This document shows, piece by piece, positions 1-12,113 of a stretch of DNA of 64,000 bases. The notes beneath the pieces are model-generated. The model saw only the letters and a program-made list of their open reading frames with translations, made no database searches and had not been told where the DNA came from. This DNA is from Pagrus major. Its lineage: Eukaryota > Chordata > Actinopteri > Spariformes > Sparidae. The DNA lies in the NCBI RefSeq assembly GCF_040436345.1, contig NC_133238.1, positions 6,140,150-6,204,149 on the forward strand. Reading direction: 5' to 3'. The number at the start of each line of letters is the position of its first letter. Position 1 is the first letter of the stretch. The translations under genes were made by a program, and so were the position numbers.

Positions 1-124
1 ATGTTTTATACTTTGATGTACACCTCTGTGCTTGTTAAACAGATCCACCTCAAATGTAGTTAGAGAAGCCTTCACAATCATCACTGGATTTACAGTATTT
101 TTTTTATGGCATGGATTACCCTTG

Positions 125-300
125 ACAGTGTTGGGCAAGTTACTTTCAAAATGCAATATATTTCATATTACTTTTATATTTTAAAGTAATATATTACATT
201 ACAATATTACTGTCTGTGTAGAGTAATAAATTACTTATTACACTACTTTTTAGTTACTTTCAAATAAATGCCCAAATAACCTATATAGAACAATTAAATA
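125..300. repeat. ATTAC-rich interspersed repeat, copy 1
   Basis: Starts gtgttgggcaagttac and consists of many 'attac/gtaat' words. A related copy lies at 30454-30612. This type is common in fish genomes; transposon class not determined. Confidence 0.6.
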
Positions 301-1094
301 GCCTAGATCTTTTTAAATAAAGGAATAGCCTTGGACTCAGGGATGAGCACGCAGACAAAGGATCAACTTGACATGTAATGTAACATGTAATTGATATTAG
401 TATTGTTCTTTTGAGCCACATAGTTGACACAGGAAGTGACATTGAACTGCTTTATGCAGTGTCCAACACACATGAACATTTTCAGCTTTGATTTATCTTG
501 TACTGGCCCTTTATGCAGCTGCTCAGTTCACCCTGCCATTTAAGCGCTGTGCTCTTTAAGACCCCCTCCCTAAAAGCCAATTTGTACCGGATTGGACAAA
601 CTTCCAGTGGTTTACCAAGGACCCATGAACTGCAGTTCATGAGAACAACACTGGGGGTGAATTTTATGTACCCTCTTGTTTAAAATATATTAAGGCTTAA
701 AGTTGGAAGACAGCTAGCTAGCTAGCTTCAATTTGGCAAATTCCAGTCACTGTTCTTCATTTCTCTGGTGTTTTTGCCTTTTAAGAGAACATTTTTTCAA
801 TGCAAATATTGGATAAGTAATATGGCTTGCTGTGCTGTTATTTGGATAAACAGACCGGAGCAGAGGGACAGACGGCAGTGATTTGGATGGTGTAACAATA
901 CTTCTCTCTCCTTTATCATGTTCTCTGTTCTCTTAATTTTTATAAATTGAGGGGAATGCTTCCATGATTAAACTGACTAACAACGTTAATTACAAAGGTA
1001 ATGATACATTTTAGGGTCTCTACACCAATTTTGCTTGTTAATGTCAAATTACTAGGAAGTAAGAGGGACTATTCAGCCTGATAAAAACAGTTGT

Positions 1095-1415
1095 ATAATT
1101 AAAACTGCAAGCACTGATGAACTGGCCCTCGCACCCCTGAATGTGTCTGGCTGTGTGGCAGCACAATAACTATATCTCCCAATTTGCATGTAGATGTGTT
1201 GTGGGCAGACAATGTTCACCACACACCATCATCATGGCCTCAAGGGTTTTCTGAGCAACTTTAAGGTGGATCTCGTCAACTTGTCAAGAAGAGTCCGTGC
1301 AAATACAAAAAAACAATAATTTCCTGTTGCCACCAGGTGGCGCTTTGACTGAATATTGGCATGTCAGTGTCATCATGCTGAGACTCTCATCAAACATATG
1401 GGGCCCTATTTAAAA
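1095..1415. repeat. Unclassified fish interspersed repeat ('tgaactggccctcgcaccc' type)
   Basis: Contains aactgcaagcactgatgaac, ccctcgcacccctgaatgtg and gccaccaggtggcgctttgac, words typical of an abundant teleost repeat. Related wording appears at 2580-2700, 7850-7960, 36860-37700 and 47885-48480. Confidence 0.45.
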
Positions 1416-1601
1416 GATCTATGGCCCTTTGCTAGTTAAACGGCAGAAAATCTGGGTGCAAAGTAAGTCTTAAAGGCTTCCCTTTAAGAGCCTGGTGTAC
1501 CAGGATCTGAAGCATAGCTATTAAACAGTGGCACTCTTCTATAATGTGGGACAGGTCCTAAAAATCATAATTCTGATCAATAGTGGAGGAAAAATTATAT
1601 G

Positions 1602-1940
1602 TTAAAGGGGCAGTATGTAGTTTTGGAGATGAAATTAAAACTCAGAATTTTCATATTTACAATATCACTGAGGTAATAATACAAATATTGAATAGACAAG
1701 CTGTTCTCAGAGGAAAATAGGGTCCCCTGAACACAGTTTGAAGCTAGGAAATTGGCAGCGTCCGCCACATATAAACAAAGTAAAACAGTCTGAAATTGTG
1801 TTAAGGTCAGTTTGTTTAGTCACAAAAGCAAAAAGATGTTTATTGTTTATTTAGTTTGTTAGGCTTAACAAAATCAATCAATAAAGATCTTCCTCTTCTG
1901 ATTCAAATTTATTCCCCAAAACTACAAAGTGCATCTTTAA
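1602..1940. mobile_element. TTAA-flanked MITE, 339 bp
   Basis: Terminal inverted repeats: left TTAAAGGGGCAGTATGTAG (1602) continuing ttttgg; right ccaaaactacaaagtgcatc then TTAA (1937-1940). TTAA target duplications fit piggyBac- or Kolobok-type transposition. No coding capacity. Confidence 0.7.
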
Positions 1941-3235
1941 TAATATTACCTGCAGTGATCCTCCAGCAGCAGAAACAATACGTGTATCTCTACCTTATTA
2001 TGCACATTTGCGCAAGACGAACAGTGGATGAACTCCATTGAATATATAAAACTCCTTAGTTGCCAGCAGGATCGGTTAGTATTTCATGTTAATTAATGTT
2101 CTGTGTTCTTACACACATCAAAAGGTCACACTCATGGTCCAGGTTCATCCAGTAAAATAGTTTGGCGTGAAGCAGCCGTCCTCCTGATAAATCCTGGGTT
2201 CCTGTCTAAAAATATTTATTTCAGAAGCTAAAAGTTTAAATGTTTAATGACCAACAAGCCCAGGGGCACACAGGGGGGCACAAGTACATTGCTATTTACA
2301 GTAAACAACATGAGCATTGGGCATGAAAAGGACAACTGTGTTGGTCTGAAACCAGCAATGACACTTGCGCTGTGCGATGCTTTTATTCAACCATGTAGAG
2401 TTGTGTAGAGTGATGCTCGAGCAACTCACACAGCAAACTTACTCAACTTACACAACTTGCCACGTCCTCACTGTTGAACAAAAGCTCACAATCTTCACAA
2501 TACAGCATCATCAAGGTCTTCAGTGTTTTTCTCACCATGTTTCAGGCTGATCAGGTAATAGGAGGACTACATCACTGTTTAAAAAAAGTCATTTCCTTCT
2601 GCCACTAGGGGGCCCTATAACTGTAATTGACCATTGGCGTGTTTGGTACTCTGGTCCTGACAATAATAGGCTTGTTCAAGATGAACTGGCCTTGGCTTGG
2701 CCTCACTCCTCAAGTCAGACAAAGAAGATCAAAATCTCTCCATTTCAGCAAAAATAAAAAGTTTCTATAAAACATCATATAGTTGAGTCAACACCTAACC
2801 CAATCAGCTGCTAGATCAGGCGACAGCCAGGCAATTGCAGTCGATGGAAATTAACCCTAGCACCTGGCTCCAAAAACCACAGCTGTCTCAATCCCGTGTG
2901 ATTACCATTGCCCACATGTGCATGACGTCAGAGGAAGTTGGGATCAAGTTGGACACAAATCTAACCATGCATTGTGCGGCGATTGCTGCTGATCGATTCT
3001 GCACGGGCCTGGCTTATCTCAAACAAGCCTATTATCCTGCATGGTACTGGAGATGCTTTACCAAGCCCGGGAAAAGTACTCAAGTGACACTGCTTAAGGA
3101 GTCTAAGTTTGAGAAGTGCAAGGCTAGGTCTCTGATAGCCCTTTATATTGTGACTATGAGAAAACAATACTTCAGTGTTTAAAATGTGAAATGTAATATT
3201 CATACTTGTGTTTTCATTAATGTATACAATGATAA

Positions 3236-3453
3236 CCAGAACATTAAAACCACTGACAAGTGAAGTGAGTAACATAGATCAGCGCCATTGCCATGAGGGG
3301 ATGTACTTGGTCTGCAACAGTGTTTGGACGGGTGGTGTGTGTCAAGTGCCATCCACATGACGGCCAGGACCCACGTTTTTCCAGCAGAACATTTGACTGT
3401 AACGAGATGGTCAATGTTATGTACTTCAGCTGTCAGTGGTTTTAGTGTTCTGG
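3236..3453. mobile_element. MITE with long inverted repeats, about 218 bp
   Basis: Left end ccagaacattaaaaccactg; right end cagtggttttagtgttctgg. The arms match over about 40 bp with a few mismatches. Non-coding. Superfamily not assigned. Confidence 0.75.
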
Positions 3454-3645
3454 ATGATCGGTGTAGAGTGTCGCAGGAGTGACTCCTAAAATCCTGAAAT
3501 AAGTTTCCCTCGTCTTGAAGTTGGTGTCTTGAATGGGTTGTTTGAATGGGTCTTCAAGAACATGCCTGAAATAAGGTCTGTGGTTAACTATCTTAAAAGA
3601 TTTTCATGTTTCGGAAATCTCGATTTAAAAGGTGCTTATGTTTCT

Positions 3646-4900
3646 TTAAAGCAACACTAGGTAGTTTGGACTCATTACTACCCCCAGCTGGTTGAGAAGC
3701 GCAATTATCTGTTACCAGTGTCGTAAATACTGTCGCTGTATGAGCATCCCTGGGGAAAATGAATACACGTGAATTTGTTGACGGAGCTGGCGAATCACGA
3801 AGCCTCAATCAAAAACATGAAACCTCAATCGAGTGCCAACAACAAGCTAGATTCAGAAATAGCAGTTGGTAGTTTGTTAGCATATAAGCTGCACAGAACA
3901 TTAGCATGGTAGAATTATTCTCATACCGAGTTGGTTATAGTGATTGCACCGACTAAGTTACTTCCAAAACACAACGCTTGGGCCTGAATGTGTTTAGTAA
4001 CGTCTGAAAATATGAGTATGTTTCCGGGAGTTACTAAATACAATCACAAGTTGACGTTGTGTTTGGCGTAATAACTACAACCAACTCGGTACGACAACAG
4101 TAAGTAGCATGCTAACGTTACCGATAACAACAATAGCCTAACATTACCTCCCGACGTCACTGTTCAACCATTACGTTGATTATCTGCATGAACTAAGGAA
4201 TCTGCAACTTTTCAAGACAAGACGTTCATAGTGTTTTAGTAAGTTAGTCATCGTTTACAGTCACTACATGAAAACGTGCAAGCTATCGAAACGGACAGCA
4301 TTAGGTTATCTCCCGGCTTTATTACGGTTATAAACTGTGGACAAATAGTGCCCCAATGAACACCACATAACAACAAATCAACTCAAAGTAAAAGTCTGTA
4401 AGATAATAAATATGTATATATGTAATATATGACTTACAAATCCAGTAGCATCAAGGCTAGGCTAGGTCGCCATCAGTCTTGAAACCCATTTCTTCTCTCA
4501 GCTCGTGCCACCGAGTGTAAGCTGGTCCAATATTTATCCGTGTCCGGGCTCTGTTCTATCACTTTCTCTTTTTCTTTTCTTCGCCTCCTCAGACACTACC
4601 TTCTTGGCTTTTTTAGCTGGCTCGGCCATGGTGTTGGTTTACGAAAAATCCAAGTAGCTGCTGGCTAAATCCACCGACAAATAAACATGTGACGTATGCC
4701 ATAAAGCAGGTCGCACTAGCCGCCTTTACGTCAGATAGGTTCCTACCCGCTCTGAGAAGTTACACAGTGCGGTTTCTGCCGGCGCGACCCCCCTCAGGCT
4801 GCAGAGACATCACCATTCATATTATTAACCGTTTTTCTACCACTTAACTGAGTTTAGAAACATTATTTTAAGGTCGAAAAACTACCTAGTGTTGCTTTAA
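3646..4900 (-). mobile_element. TTAA-flanked DNA transposon remnant, 1.25 kb, with captured or native first exon
   Basis: Ends: TTAAAGCAACACTAGGTAG at 3646 and its mirror ctacctagtgttgctTTAA ending 4900. Internally, on the minus strand from about 4630, ATG opens MAEPAKKAKKVVSEEAKKRK followed by RESDRT. After a one-base shift it continues ARTRINIGPAYTRWHELREE then MGFKTDGDLA, ending near a GTAAGT donor. This resembles the N-terminus of proteins often found with fish DNA transposons. Piggybac versus Kolobok type is not resolved. Confidence 0.65.
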
Positions 4901-5348
4901 AAAGGTGGTTGCTAACAAGTGGCTAAATAAGACTCATCTACTCACTAGTCTGCCTTTACAGGCAGACTCTAGTGGCAACTATTCTAAGATACATTCCTTT
5001 ACACTTAAAAGTCATAAAAGTGGCGTTCATTTGTGAAGATTATCTTGCTGAACAAAATGTGTATCATAAGGTACAGGATGCTAATTTTCCAGGTAGCCTT
5101 CAAAAATACTTCATCCCTGCAGCACTCTATAATGATCTGAAACTAAGAGTTATTGTAACTTTGTTGGTCTTAGAATGAGCCTTTTATATCTACAGATAAT
5201 GGATCATCTTCCATGCAATTTTTTTGTTTCCTTTTTTTTGCCACCAACATATAGTACAGTATACCGTCCTCACATACAGTAGGGGAGGGTGAGGCAAGGG
5301 ATGTTCATTTGGTTGCAATCTGCACCTACACCACTAGATGCCACTAAA

Positions 5349-5597
5349 TAGTGTGATGTGGACTAGTAATGGAGAATGCTAGTTCACATCCTGGGCATTG
5401 CCGAGGTGCCCTTGAGCAAGGCACCGGCCCCTAACACTGCTCGTTGGGCGCCGTGCATGTGGCAGCCCCTTCACTCATCTCCTCTATACACTGTGTGTGT
5501 GTGTGTGCATGTGTGTGTAATGTGAGTGAAAAAGAGAATTTCCCCATTGTGGGATTAGAAGGGATTTAAAAAAATAAATAAAAATAAATAAATAAAT
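5349..5597 (+). mobile_element. SINE-like insertion, about 245 bp
   Basis: Contains gaggtgcccttgagcaaggc, a (GT)n tract, gaatttccccattgtgggat, and an A-rich end (aaaataaataaataaat). The paralogous site in unit 2 (about 8165) is empty and reads gcctctaaatcttac, with ctaaat/ataaat as likely target duplication. Insertion therefore postdates the A/B duplication or was lost from unit 2. Confidence 0.75.
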
Positions 5598-5859
5598 CTT
5601 ACACATTGGACCTTTAATGGAAATATGAAGACCATTGGTTATTATAAAATAATGAAGTTATGATAAAAAAAAAAAATTGACCTTATTAGCAACCACGGGT
5701 GCTGCAGCTATAGTATCGTCAATTATTGCAATCCAGTGGATTGCATGAGACAGAAACTCCATAAGAACAATCAGGGTTAGCTTCTCATTTATTGATGGTG
5801 TTATATCAGTGTTGGCATCTGGAAATCATTTTCTGGTCAACACTAAAGCCAAGGTAAAG

Positions 5860-6966
5860 TTAAAACTCTGTGATCCTGCGGAAGGAGTCGACACCAGGCG
5901 AGGACGCCCCCCAGTCAGTGTGCTTCTTGTACTCGCCCCGTTCAAGGAGGTACTGGTGTCCCCTGTAGTTGGGAAGGTCGTAGAATATCCAGGCACCATC
6001 AGTCACCACACAGGAGTAAGCCTCACGCAGCTTGTAGGTATCATACACTGACGGACAGTCGTCAGAGCACTCCACCATCTGCCCTCCGAAGTCTGGCCTC
6101 TCGTACAACCTTAGCTTACAATCACTTCCATAAACCTAAAAACAGAAGACACAAAGTTTTTAAAGCTATTGCAATAGCTCGCTATAGCAAGGCATCACAT
6201 TCGATACTAGTGCTGATAATAGTTTTGACAGCAAAACCAAAACAAAGAACTTTGGGGAAAATGGGCACAGCTTTTGATAATCTATGCTACAGACACTGGT
6301 TGTCCAAAATTTGATGTACTGAGGTTTGATACCATAGCCATGCTTTGAGCTTTTCAGCTTCCTCTTTAACATCTTCATGACAGCTTATTAGCAAAAGCTA
6401 CAAATTACTGACAGCTATTCTTGCTATTGTCTGCTTCTTTAGTATATATTTGCTTGAAAGTTCTTACAAACCTCAGTCCTTACATTCCTGTATCACTTTT
6501 CCTTAACCATCCAGAAACAATGTAGCCTATATCAAACCTAAAATCCTCCATTGTATTTGACATCAATGCCAGGAGACACCTGACTTACGTTCATTAAGAT
6601 ACGGCAGGATTTGACATTGTCATTGAAGGCCATCCACTGCTGGTTGTCGGCGTACTCCCCAGGGCTGAGGACATACTGGAAACCCTTGAAGCAGGGTCTC
6701 TCATAGATCACCCACACACCGCTTTCCACCCTGATAGAGTTGCAGCGGCTCAAGTATATGCGCAGGTCAGCATAGACGCTGCTACAGTCGTAGCTGCTGC
6801 CCTGGAAATTCTTCTCCTCATAAAATGTGATCTGTGGGAAAGGTAAGAGAGAAAAACTTCAATTACACAATGTAAGAATTTACATTTTAACCTGAATATC
6901 TTAAAAATGATTCAATGTCTTTAAAAAGCATTCTGGTTGTAATAGGTTTTATCTTACCTTCCCCAT
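5860..6966 (-). CDS. crygs: Gene A: gamma-S-like crystallin, 3 exons, 175 aa
   Basis: Lens structural protein of the beta/gamma-crystallin superfamily, expected to be soluble and abundant in lens fibre-cell cytoplasm. Coding exons (minus strand): 6958-6966 (MGK), 6589-6831 (81 codons, two Greek-key motifs), 5860-6135 (91 codons plus stop). All junctions are GT/AG and phase 0. Motif hallmarks are FYEEKNFQG and VWVIYERP in the N-domain, and LYERPDFGGQ and [16 protein letters not shown] in the C-domain. The four conserved tryptophans are present (GVW, QQW, GAW, TDW). The ending WGASSP...SFRRITEF resembles vertebrate gamma-S, which is why I choose that class over gamma-M. A TATA-like ATAAATA lies at 7012-7018 and a poly(A) signal at 5788-5793. 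It is the left member of a tandem duplication with gene B. The N-domain departs from the usual consensus (VYADL instead of DCADL). Class assignment is by eye. Confidence 0.9.
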
Positions 6967-8039
6967 TTGGATGCACTGTAAACCTCATTCTTTGCTGCTG
7001 CCCCATGAAAGTATTTATCGATAAAACAAAATGTGCAGAGTGTGGCAAGTCTTTGATACCCAAATAAGGTGGATTTACATATCAGCAAAATGGCTTGGTG
7101 CTGTTTGATTTGCCTTTGTTCCAGTCTGATGATGAGTCTGTATCAAACACATGCTGGAACAGTGAAGGCAGAGAGTCACTGTCAGACAATGATGGAAAGA
7201 AGTGAAAAGGCAAAGTTATATTAGCTTTGGTATTTTCATGACGGCTGCAAATGATCTGAATGATCATCTAACTGGAATAACATTACAATAATATTCAATA
7301 TTCTTTTCGTTTTTTTTTTTTTCCATTGCTCCTTATCCTCAATACAACTTGCTGAAATCACTGACTGAGCTTCAGGCAGTTCGTCCTGCTTTAGATAACT
7401 GTTAATGTAAACACCTGTAATTTAATGTGTGTTTATAAGGAAAAACTGTAATTTTGACGTAGTGTTTGAAGCACTTAGTTAGAGTTGGCAAAACACATAT
7501 ACATCATGGCTCCTTTCGTTCAGTTTTACAACTTCTACAATCTGGAATCAGTTCTTGCAGCGTTAAATTACTTTTTGTTTTCTTGAATTTATGGTCCAGT
7601 TCCTCTGTGGATTTGCCATAACAACCATATTTAATATGATATTTAGGAATTGTTTGATGCAAATGACATATTCATTAAACTCCCCAAATCTGTAGTGTGT
7701 TTTGTGTAGAGTGATGTTAGAGCAACTTACTGCCACGTCCTCACTGTTGAGCTAAAGCTCACAATCTTCACAATACAGCATCATCAAGGTCTTAAGTGTT
7801 TTCTCACCATGTTTCAGGCTGATCTGGTAATAGGAGGACTACATCACTGTTTAAAATAAGTCATTTTCTTCTGCCACTAGGGGACCCTATAACTGTAATT
7901 GACTATTGGCATGTTTGGTGCTCTGGTCCTGATAATAATAGGCTTGTTTAAGATGAACTGGCCTTGGCTTGGCCCAAATCCTCAAAATCAGACGAATAAG
8001 ATCAAAATCTCTCCATTTCAGCAAAAATAAAAAGCCTTA

Positions 8040-8190
8040 TACGATTTGTTTTCTTTTTTTGCCACCAACATATAGTACAGCATACCGTCCTCACATACAG
8101 TAGGGGAGGGTGAGGCAAGGGATGTTCTTTTGGTTGCAATCTGCACCTACACCACTAGATGCCTCTAAATCTTACACATTGGACCTTTAA
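8040..8190 (-). mobile_element. Decayed TTAA MITE end (copy also at 5215-5617 in unit 1)
   Basis: Read on the minus strand it starts TTAAAGGTCCAATGTGTAAG and continues gatttagaggcatctagtgg, the signature of a very common fish MITE (compare 46455). Present in both duplication units, so it predates the duplication; in unit 1 the SINE sits inside it. Confidence 0.65.
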
Positions 8191-8437
8191 TGAAACAAAA
8201 TATGAAGACCATTGGTTATTATAAAATAATGAAGTTATGATAAAAAAAAAAAAATTGACCTTATTAGCAACCACGGGTGCTGCAGCTATAGTATTGTCAA
8301 TTATTGCAATCCAGTGGATTGCATGAGACAGAAACTCCATAAGAACAATCAGGGTTAGCTTCTCATTTATTGATGGTGTTATATCAGTGTTGGCATCTGG
8401 AAATCATTTTCTGGTCAACACTAAAGCCAAGGTAAAG

Positions 8438-10116
8438 TTAAAACTCTGTGATCCTGCGGAAGGAGCCGACACCAGGCGAGGACGCCCCCCAGTCAGCGTG
8501 CTGCCTGTACTCGCCCCGCTCAAGGAGGTACTGGTGTCCCCTGTAGTTGGGAAGGTCGTAGAATATCCAGGCACCATCAGTCACCACGCAGGAGTAAGCC
8601 TCACGCAGCTTGTAGGTATCATACACTGACGGACAGTCGTCAGAGCACTCCACCATCTGCCCTTCGAAGTCTGGCCTCTCATACAACCTTAGCTTCCACG
8701 CACCTCCATAAACCTAAAAACAGAAGACGCAAAGTTTTTAAAGCTATTGCAATAGCTCGCTATAGCAAGGCATCACATTCGATACTAGTGCTGATAATAG
8801 TTCTGGCAGCAAAACCAAACAAAGAACTCTGGGGAAAATGGGCACAGCTTTTGATAATCTATGCTACAGACACTGGTTGTCCAAAATTTGATGTACTGAG
8901 GTTTGATACTGGAACTATTGCTTGGACTAATGAGATGATTCGTTCGTCCTGGAAAACTTACAGCATTTTCAGGTCATGGAAAGTATGGAACTAGAAGGCA
9001 TTACATTCATACATTTATTCCGTATCTTCAATTGTAACTAATTGTTTTGCCAACTTTTTTTATCCACATAGCTTATACATTTGATGTTGCCTCAGTTTTC
9101 TTAAAATTATTTAAATGTGGCATGAAATCTAAAGCAGATTCTCTGTATTTCAGGATATAGTTATAGTTGTTGTTATAGTTACTCATCGTTTAACCCCACC
9201 GTTCACCCTAATATCCTCTTTCCTATGCAGGCTTTGTTGCTCTTGATACTACTTCTCTTCCCTTTCTCCTTTGCTGCCATAACAATTTGTACGGCCACTA
9301 GAGGTTGCTGCTGAGCAAAACATGTAAATATGGGTCAAAATAAGATGCTTTCACAATTGTTCAATACAGTTGTTTGTCTGATTAGGATGAGGTGGATAAT
9401 TCCCTGTGTGTTTGTCACAAGTGACACCTTTGACATTAGCTACTTGGCCGATTGTTAATATACTGTGAGCATCGATTAGTGCAGTGTTAACATTTAGCCA
9501 TGCTTTGAGCTTTTCAGCTTCCTCTTTAACATCTTTTTGAAAGCTTATTAGCAAAAGCTACAAATTGCTGACAGCTATTCTTGCTATTGTCTGCTTCTTT
9601 AGTCTATATTTGCTTGAAAGTGCTTACAAAGCTCAGTCCTTACATTCCTGTATCACATTTCCTTAACTATCCAGAAACAATGTAGCCTATATCAAACCTA
9701 AAATCCTCCATTGTATTTGACATAAATGCCAGGAGACACCTGACTGAGGACTCTTACATTCTTTATGGTACGGCAGGATTTGACATTGTCATTGAAGGCC
9801 ATCCACTGCTGGTTGTCGGCGTACTCCCCAGGGCTGAGGATGTACTGGAAACCCTTGTAGTTAGGTCTCTCATAGATCACCCACACACCGCTTTCCACCC
9901 TGATAGAATTGCAGCGGCTGAAGTATATGTGCAGGTCGGTACAGTCGCTGCTACAGTTGTAGCAGCGGCCCTGGAATTTCTTCTCCTCATAAAATGTGAT
10001 CTGTGGGAAAGGTAAGAGGGAACAACTTCATTTCACAACAACCCGAATATCGTAAAATGAATAAATGTATTTAAAAAACATTCTGGTTGTAATAGGTTTT
10101 ATCTTACCTTCCCCAT
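8438..10116 (-). CDS. crygs: Gene B: gamma-S-like crystallin, tandem paralogue of A, 175 aa
   Basis: Coding exons (minus strand): 10108-10116 (MGK), 9758-10000 (81 codons), 8438-8713 (91 codons plus stop), all phase 0 with GT/AG borders. Both double Greek-key domains look intact: [10 protein letters not shown] and [12 protein letters not shown], then [10 protein letters not shown] and [11 protein letters not shown]. By my count it differs from gene A at about 15 of 81 residues in exon 2 and 8 of 91 in exon 3. Flanking non-coding DNA differs by only about 2-3%. Here the N-domain keeps the usual DCTDL cysteine motif that gene A lacks. Intron 2 is about 590 bp longer than in A. TATA-like ATAAATA at 10162-10168; poly(A) signal AATAAA at 8366-8371. 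It looks intact and functional. Confidence 0.9.
8912..9494. other. Gene B intron 2 segment missing from gene A
   Basis: After gatgtactgaggtttgatac, gene A goes straight to catgctttgagc, while gene B has about 580 extra bp. It contains ccactagaggttgctgctgagc but no clear inverted repeats, so deletion in A or insertion in B cannot be told apart here. Confidence 0.55.
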
Positions 10117-10916
10117 TTGGATGCACTGTAAACCTCATTCTTTGCTGCTGCCCCATGAAAGTATTTATTGATAAACAAAATGTGCAGAGTGTGGCAAGTC
10201 TTTGATACCCAAATGAGGTGGATTTACATATCAGCAAAATGGCTTGGTGCTGTTTGATTTGCCTTTGTTCCAGTCTGATGATGAGTCTGTATCAAACACA
10301 TGCTGGAACAGTGAAGGCAGAGAGTCACTGTCAGACAATGATGGAAAGAAGTGAAAAGGCAAAGTTATATTAGCTTTGGTATTTTCATGACGGCTGCAAA
10401 TGATCTGAATGATCATCTAACTGGAATAACATTACAATAATATTTAACCACTCTTTTTGTTTTGTTTTTTCCATTGCTCCTTATCCTCAATACAACTTGC
10501 TGAAATCACTGACTGAGCTTCTGGCAGTTCGTCCTGCTTTAGATAACTGTTAATGTAAACACCTGTAATTTAATGTGTGTTTATAAGGAAAAACTGTAAT
10601 TTTGATGTAGTGTTTGAAGCACTTAGTTAGAGTTGGCAAAAAATATATACATCATGGCTTCTTTTGTTCGGTTTTACAACTTCTACAATCTGGAATCAGT
10701 TCTTGCAGCATTAAATTACTTTTTTTTATTATTATTTATAGTCCAAAAAGTAGGGAAATTAACTGCAGTTTTTCATATGAGAAATTAGACCTTATAGCCA
10801 AGTATATTGAAAGCAGTTCCTCTGTGGATTTGCCATAATTACCATATTTAATATGGTATTTAGGAATTGTTTTAAGCAAATGACCTATTCATTAAACTCT
10901 CAAAATCTGTTGTGTT

Positions 10917-12080
10917 GTGTGTGTTTTGGGCTTATTAGGTGCCACAAACCATTTGACTGTGACCATTTGGCTACATAAAATCCAGCAACCCAATTGCAAA
11001 ATAAATGTTGGCAAAGAATGTTTCTGCAAAACAGCTTCCCTTGTAACAGTGCTTATGCTCTGATTGGGTTTAGGCCCGAGAAACCACTTTGGTTAGGGTT
11101 CAGAAATCATCATGTTTTGGCTTAAATTACCTGTTTTGGTCGCCTCAAACATGGCTGGAAATTGTCTGCCTGAAAATATCCAGTGGTGTCAGCCTTTCAA
11201 ATATTGAAACAGCATGGTCCCTTGTCAATAAAATCCAGTGGCTTCATACAAATGCTGGAACGCAGACTTGAACCGTTGCCACAGGCTTGGCAGCCTTGTC
11301 ACCAGTCAGGTTATAAACATGTACTGTGAACATGATATGACCTGCATTCTTTCTAATTGTCAGCAGGGTGGGACTCCACAGGTTGCACAAAGAAATCTGA
11401 TTGTAAGCGTAGACAATAGACAATAGAGACAATGATCATAAAAACAGTTTCCTAATGAGTTCATGGTCAGTCACTAGTCCTCTTCAAAACAGCATGTTTT
11501 TAAGGTTAATTTAGTAAATTACGGTCCCATTTAGAGTAAAATAGACAATAAAGGTTATGCTGTAGGGTGTGGTTACCTTGTGATTGATACAATGGTGCTA
11601 CAATAGTGAGCCGTCGGGTTGCTTAGTCAGATCCAATTAGTATCATCCAGAAAGTGTTCTAGTTTAGTTTCAATATTTTTAAGTGTGAAACCACTGGATA
11701 TATTTAATGAGATGTCAGCTGCTCTCCTGTTGTAATGGAACAAATGACCTATTGATCCTTTTCACAACCTTCCTGTTTACTGTCTATTGTGTCTCCTGTG
11801 AGCTTGATTTCCTAAAAGCAAAGCTTTTCATACCTCACTCTCTAATACTGAATGTCAGCACTTGCTTAAAAGCACCAGGAAGGGCACATTTTTGAAGCAG
11901 TTCCCGGGGAAAAATGTCTTATATCTTTCACAACAAATGCAACAAATGTAAATTTTGGTAACGTGCCTGCATGTAGTGAAAGTAAATGGCTGTACAGGAC
12001 CACAACCAGCAGGAGTCACAAACTGAATAATTTTACACTGGAATGACAGGCAGGAATCAGAAACGTCAGATATCAGCTTG
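10917..12080. other. Intergenic DNA between genes B and C
   Basis: No coding exon, crystallin fragment or clear transposon recognised. Gene C poly(A) signal (minus strand) is at its right edge, 12082-12087. Confidence 0.6.
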
Positions 12081-12113
12081 TTTTATTTTTCACCCAGTAC
12101 ATTATAGTTTGAG

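Larger units (their letters stand above)
2763..5190. other. 2.4-kb segment present only in duplication unit 1
   Basis: Absent at the matching point of unit 2 (about 8034). It contains two nested MITE-type elements (3236-3453, 3646-4900) and otherwise anonymous DNA. No host gene seen. Confidence 0.6.
2400..7705. repeat. Tandem duplication unit 1 (carries gene A)
   Basis: Homologous in order to 7700-10915. Matched blocks: 2400-2762 with 7700-8034, about 5215-6310 with about 8040-8905, 6345-7690 with 9495-10905. Unit 1 has about 2.4 kb (2763-5190) and a SINE (5349-5597) not present in unit 2. Unit 2 has an extra ~580 bp in intron 2 (about 8912-9494). The junction repeats tgtgtagagtgatg at the start of each unit. 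Confidence 0.8.
7700..10915. repeat. Tandem duplication unit 2 (carries gene B)
   Basis: Head-to-tail copy of unit 1. Non-coding divergence by eye is only a few per cent. For example, the upstream segment 10231-10416 looks the same as or nearly the same as 7082-7267. Similarity ends near 10915. Confidence 0.8.

Noticed and set aside
7082-7267. A 61-codon minus-strand open frame repeated at 10231-10416
   Set aside because: The repetition comes from the A/B tandem duplication of upstream DNA; no splice, domain or codon signal supports a protein.
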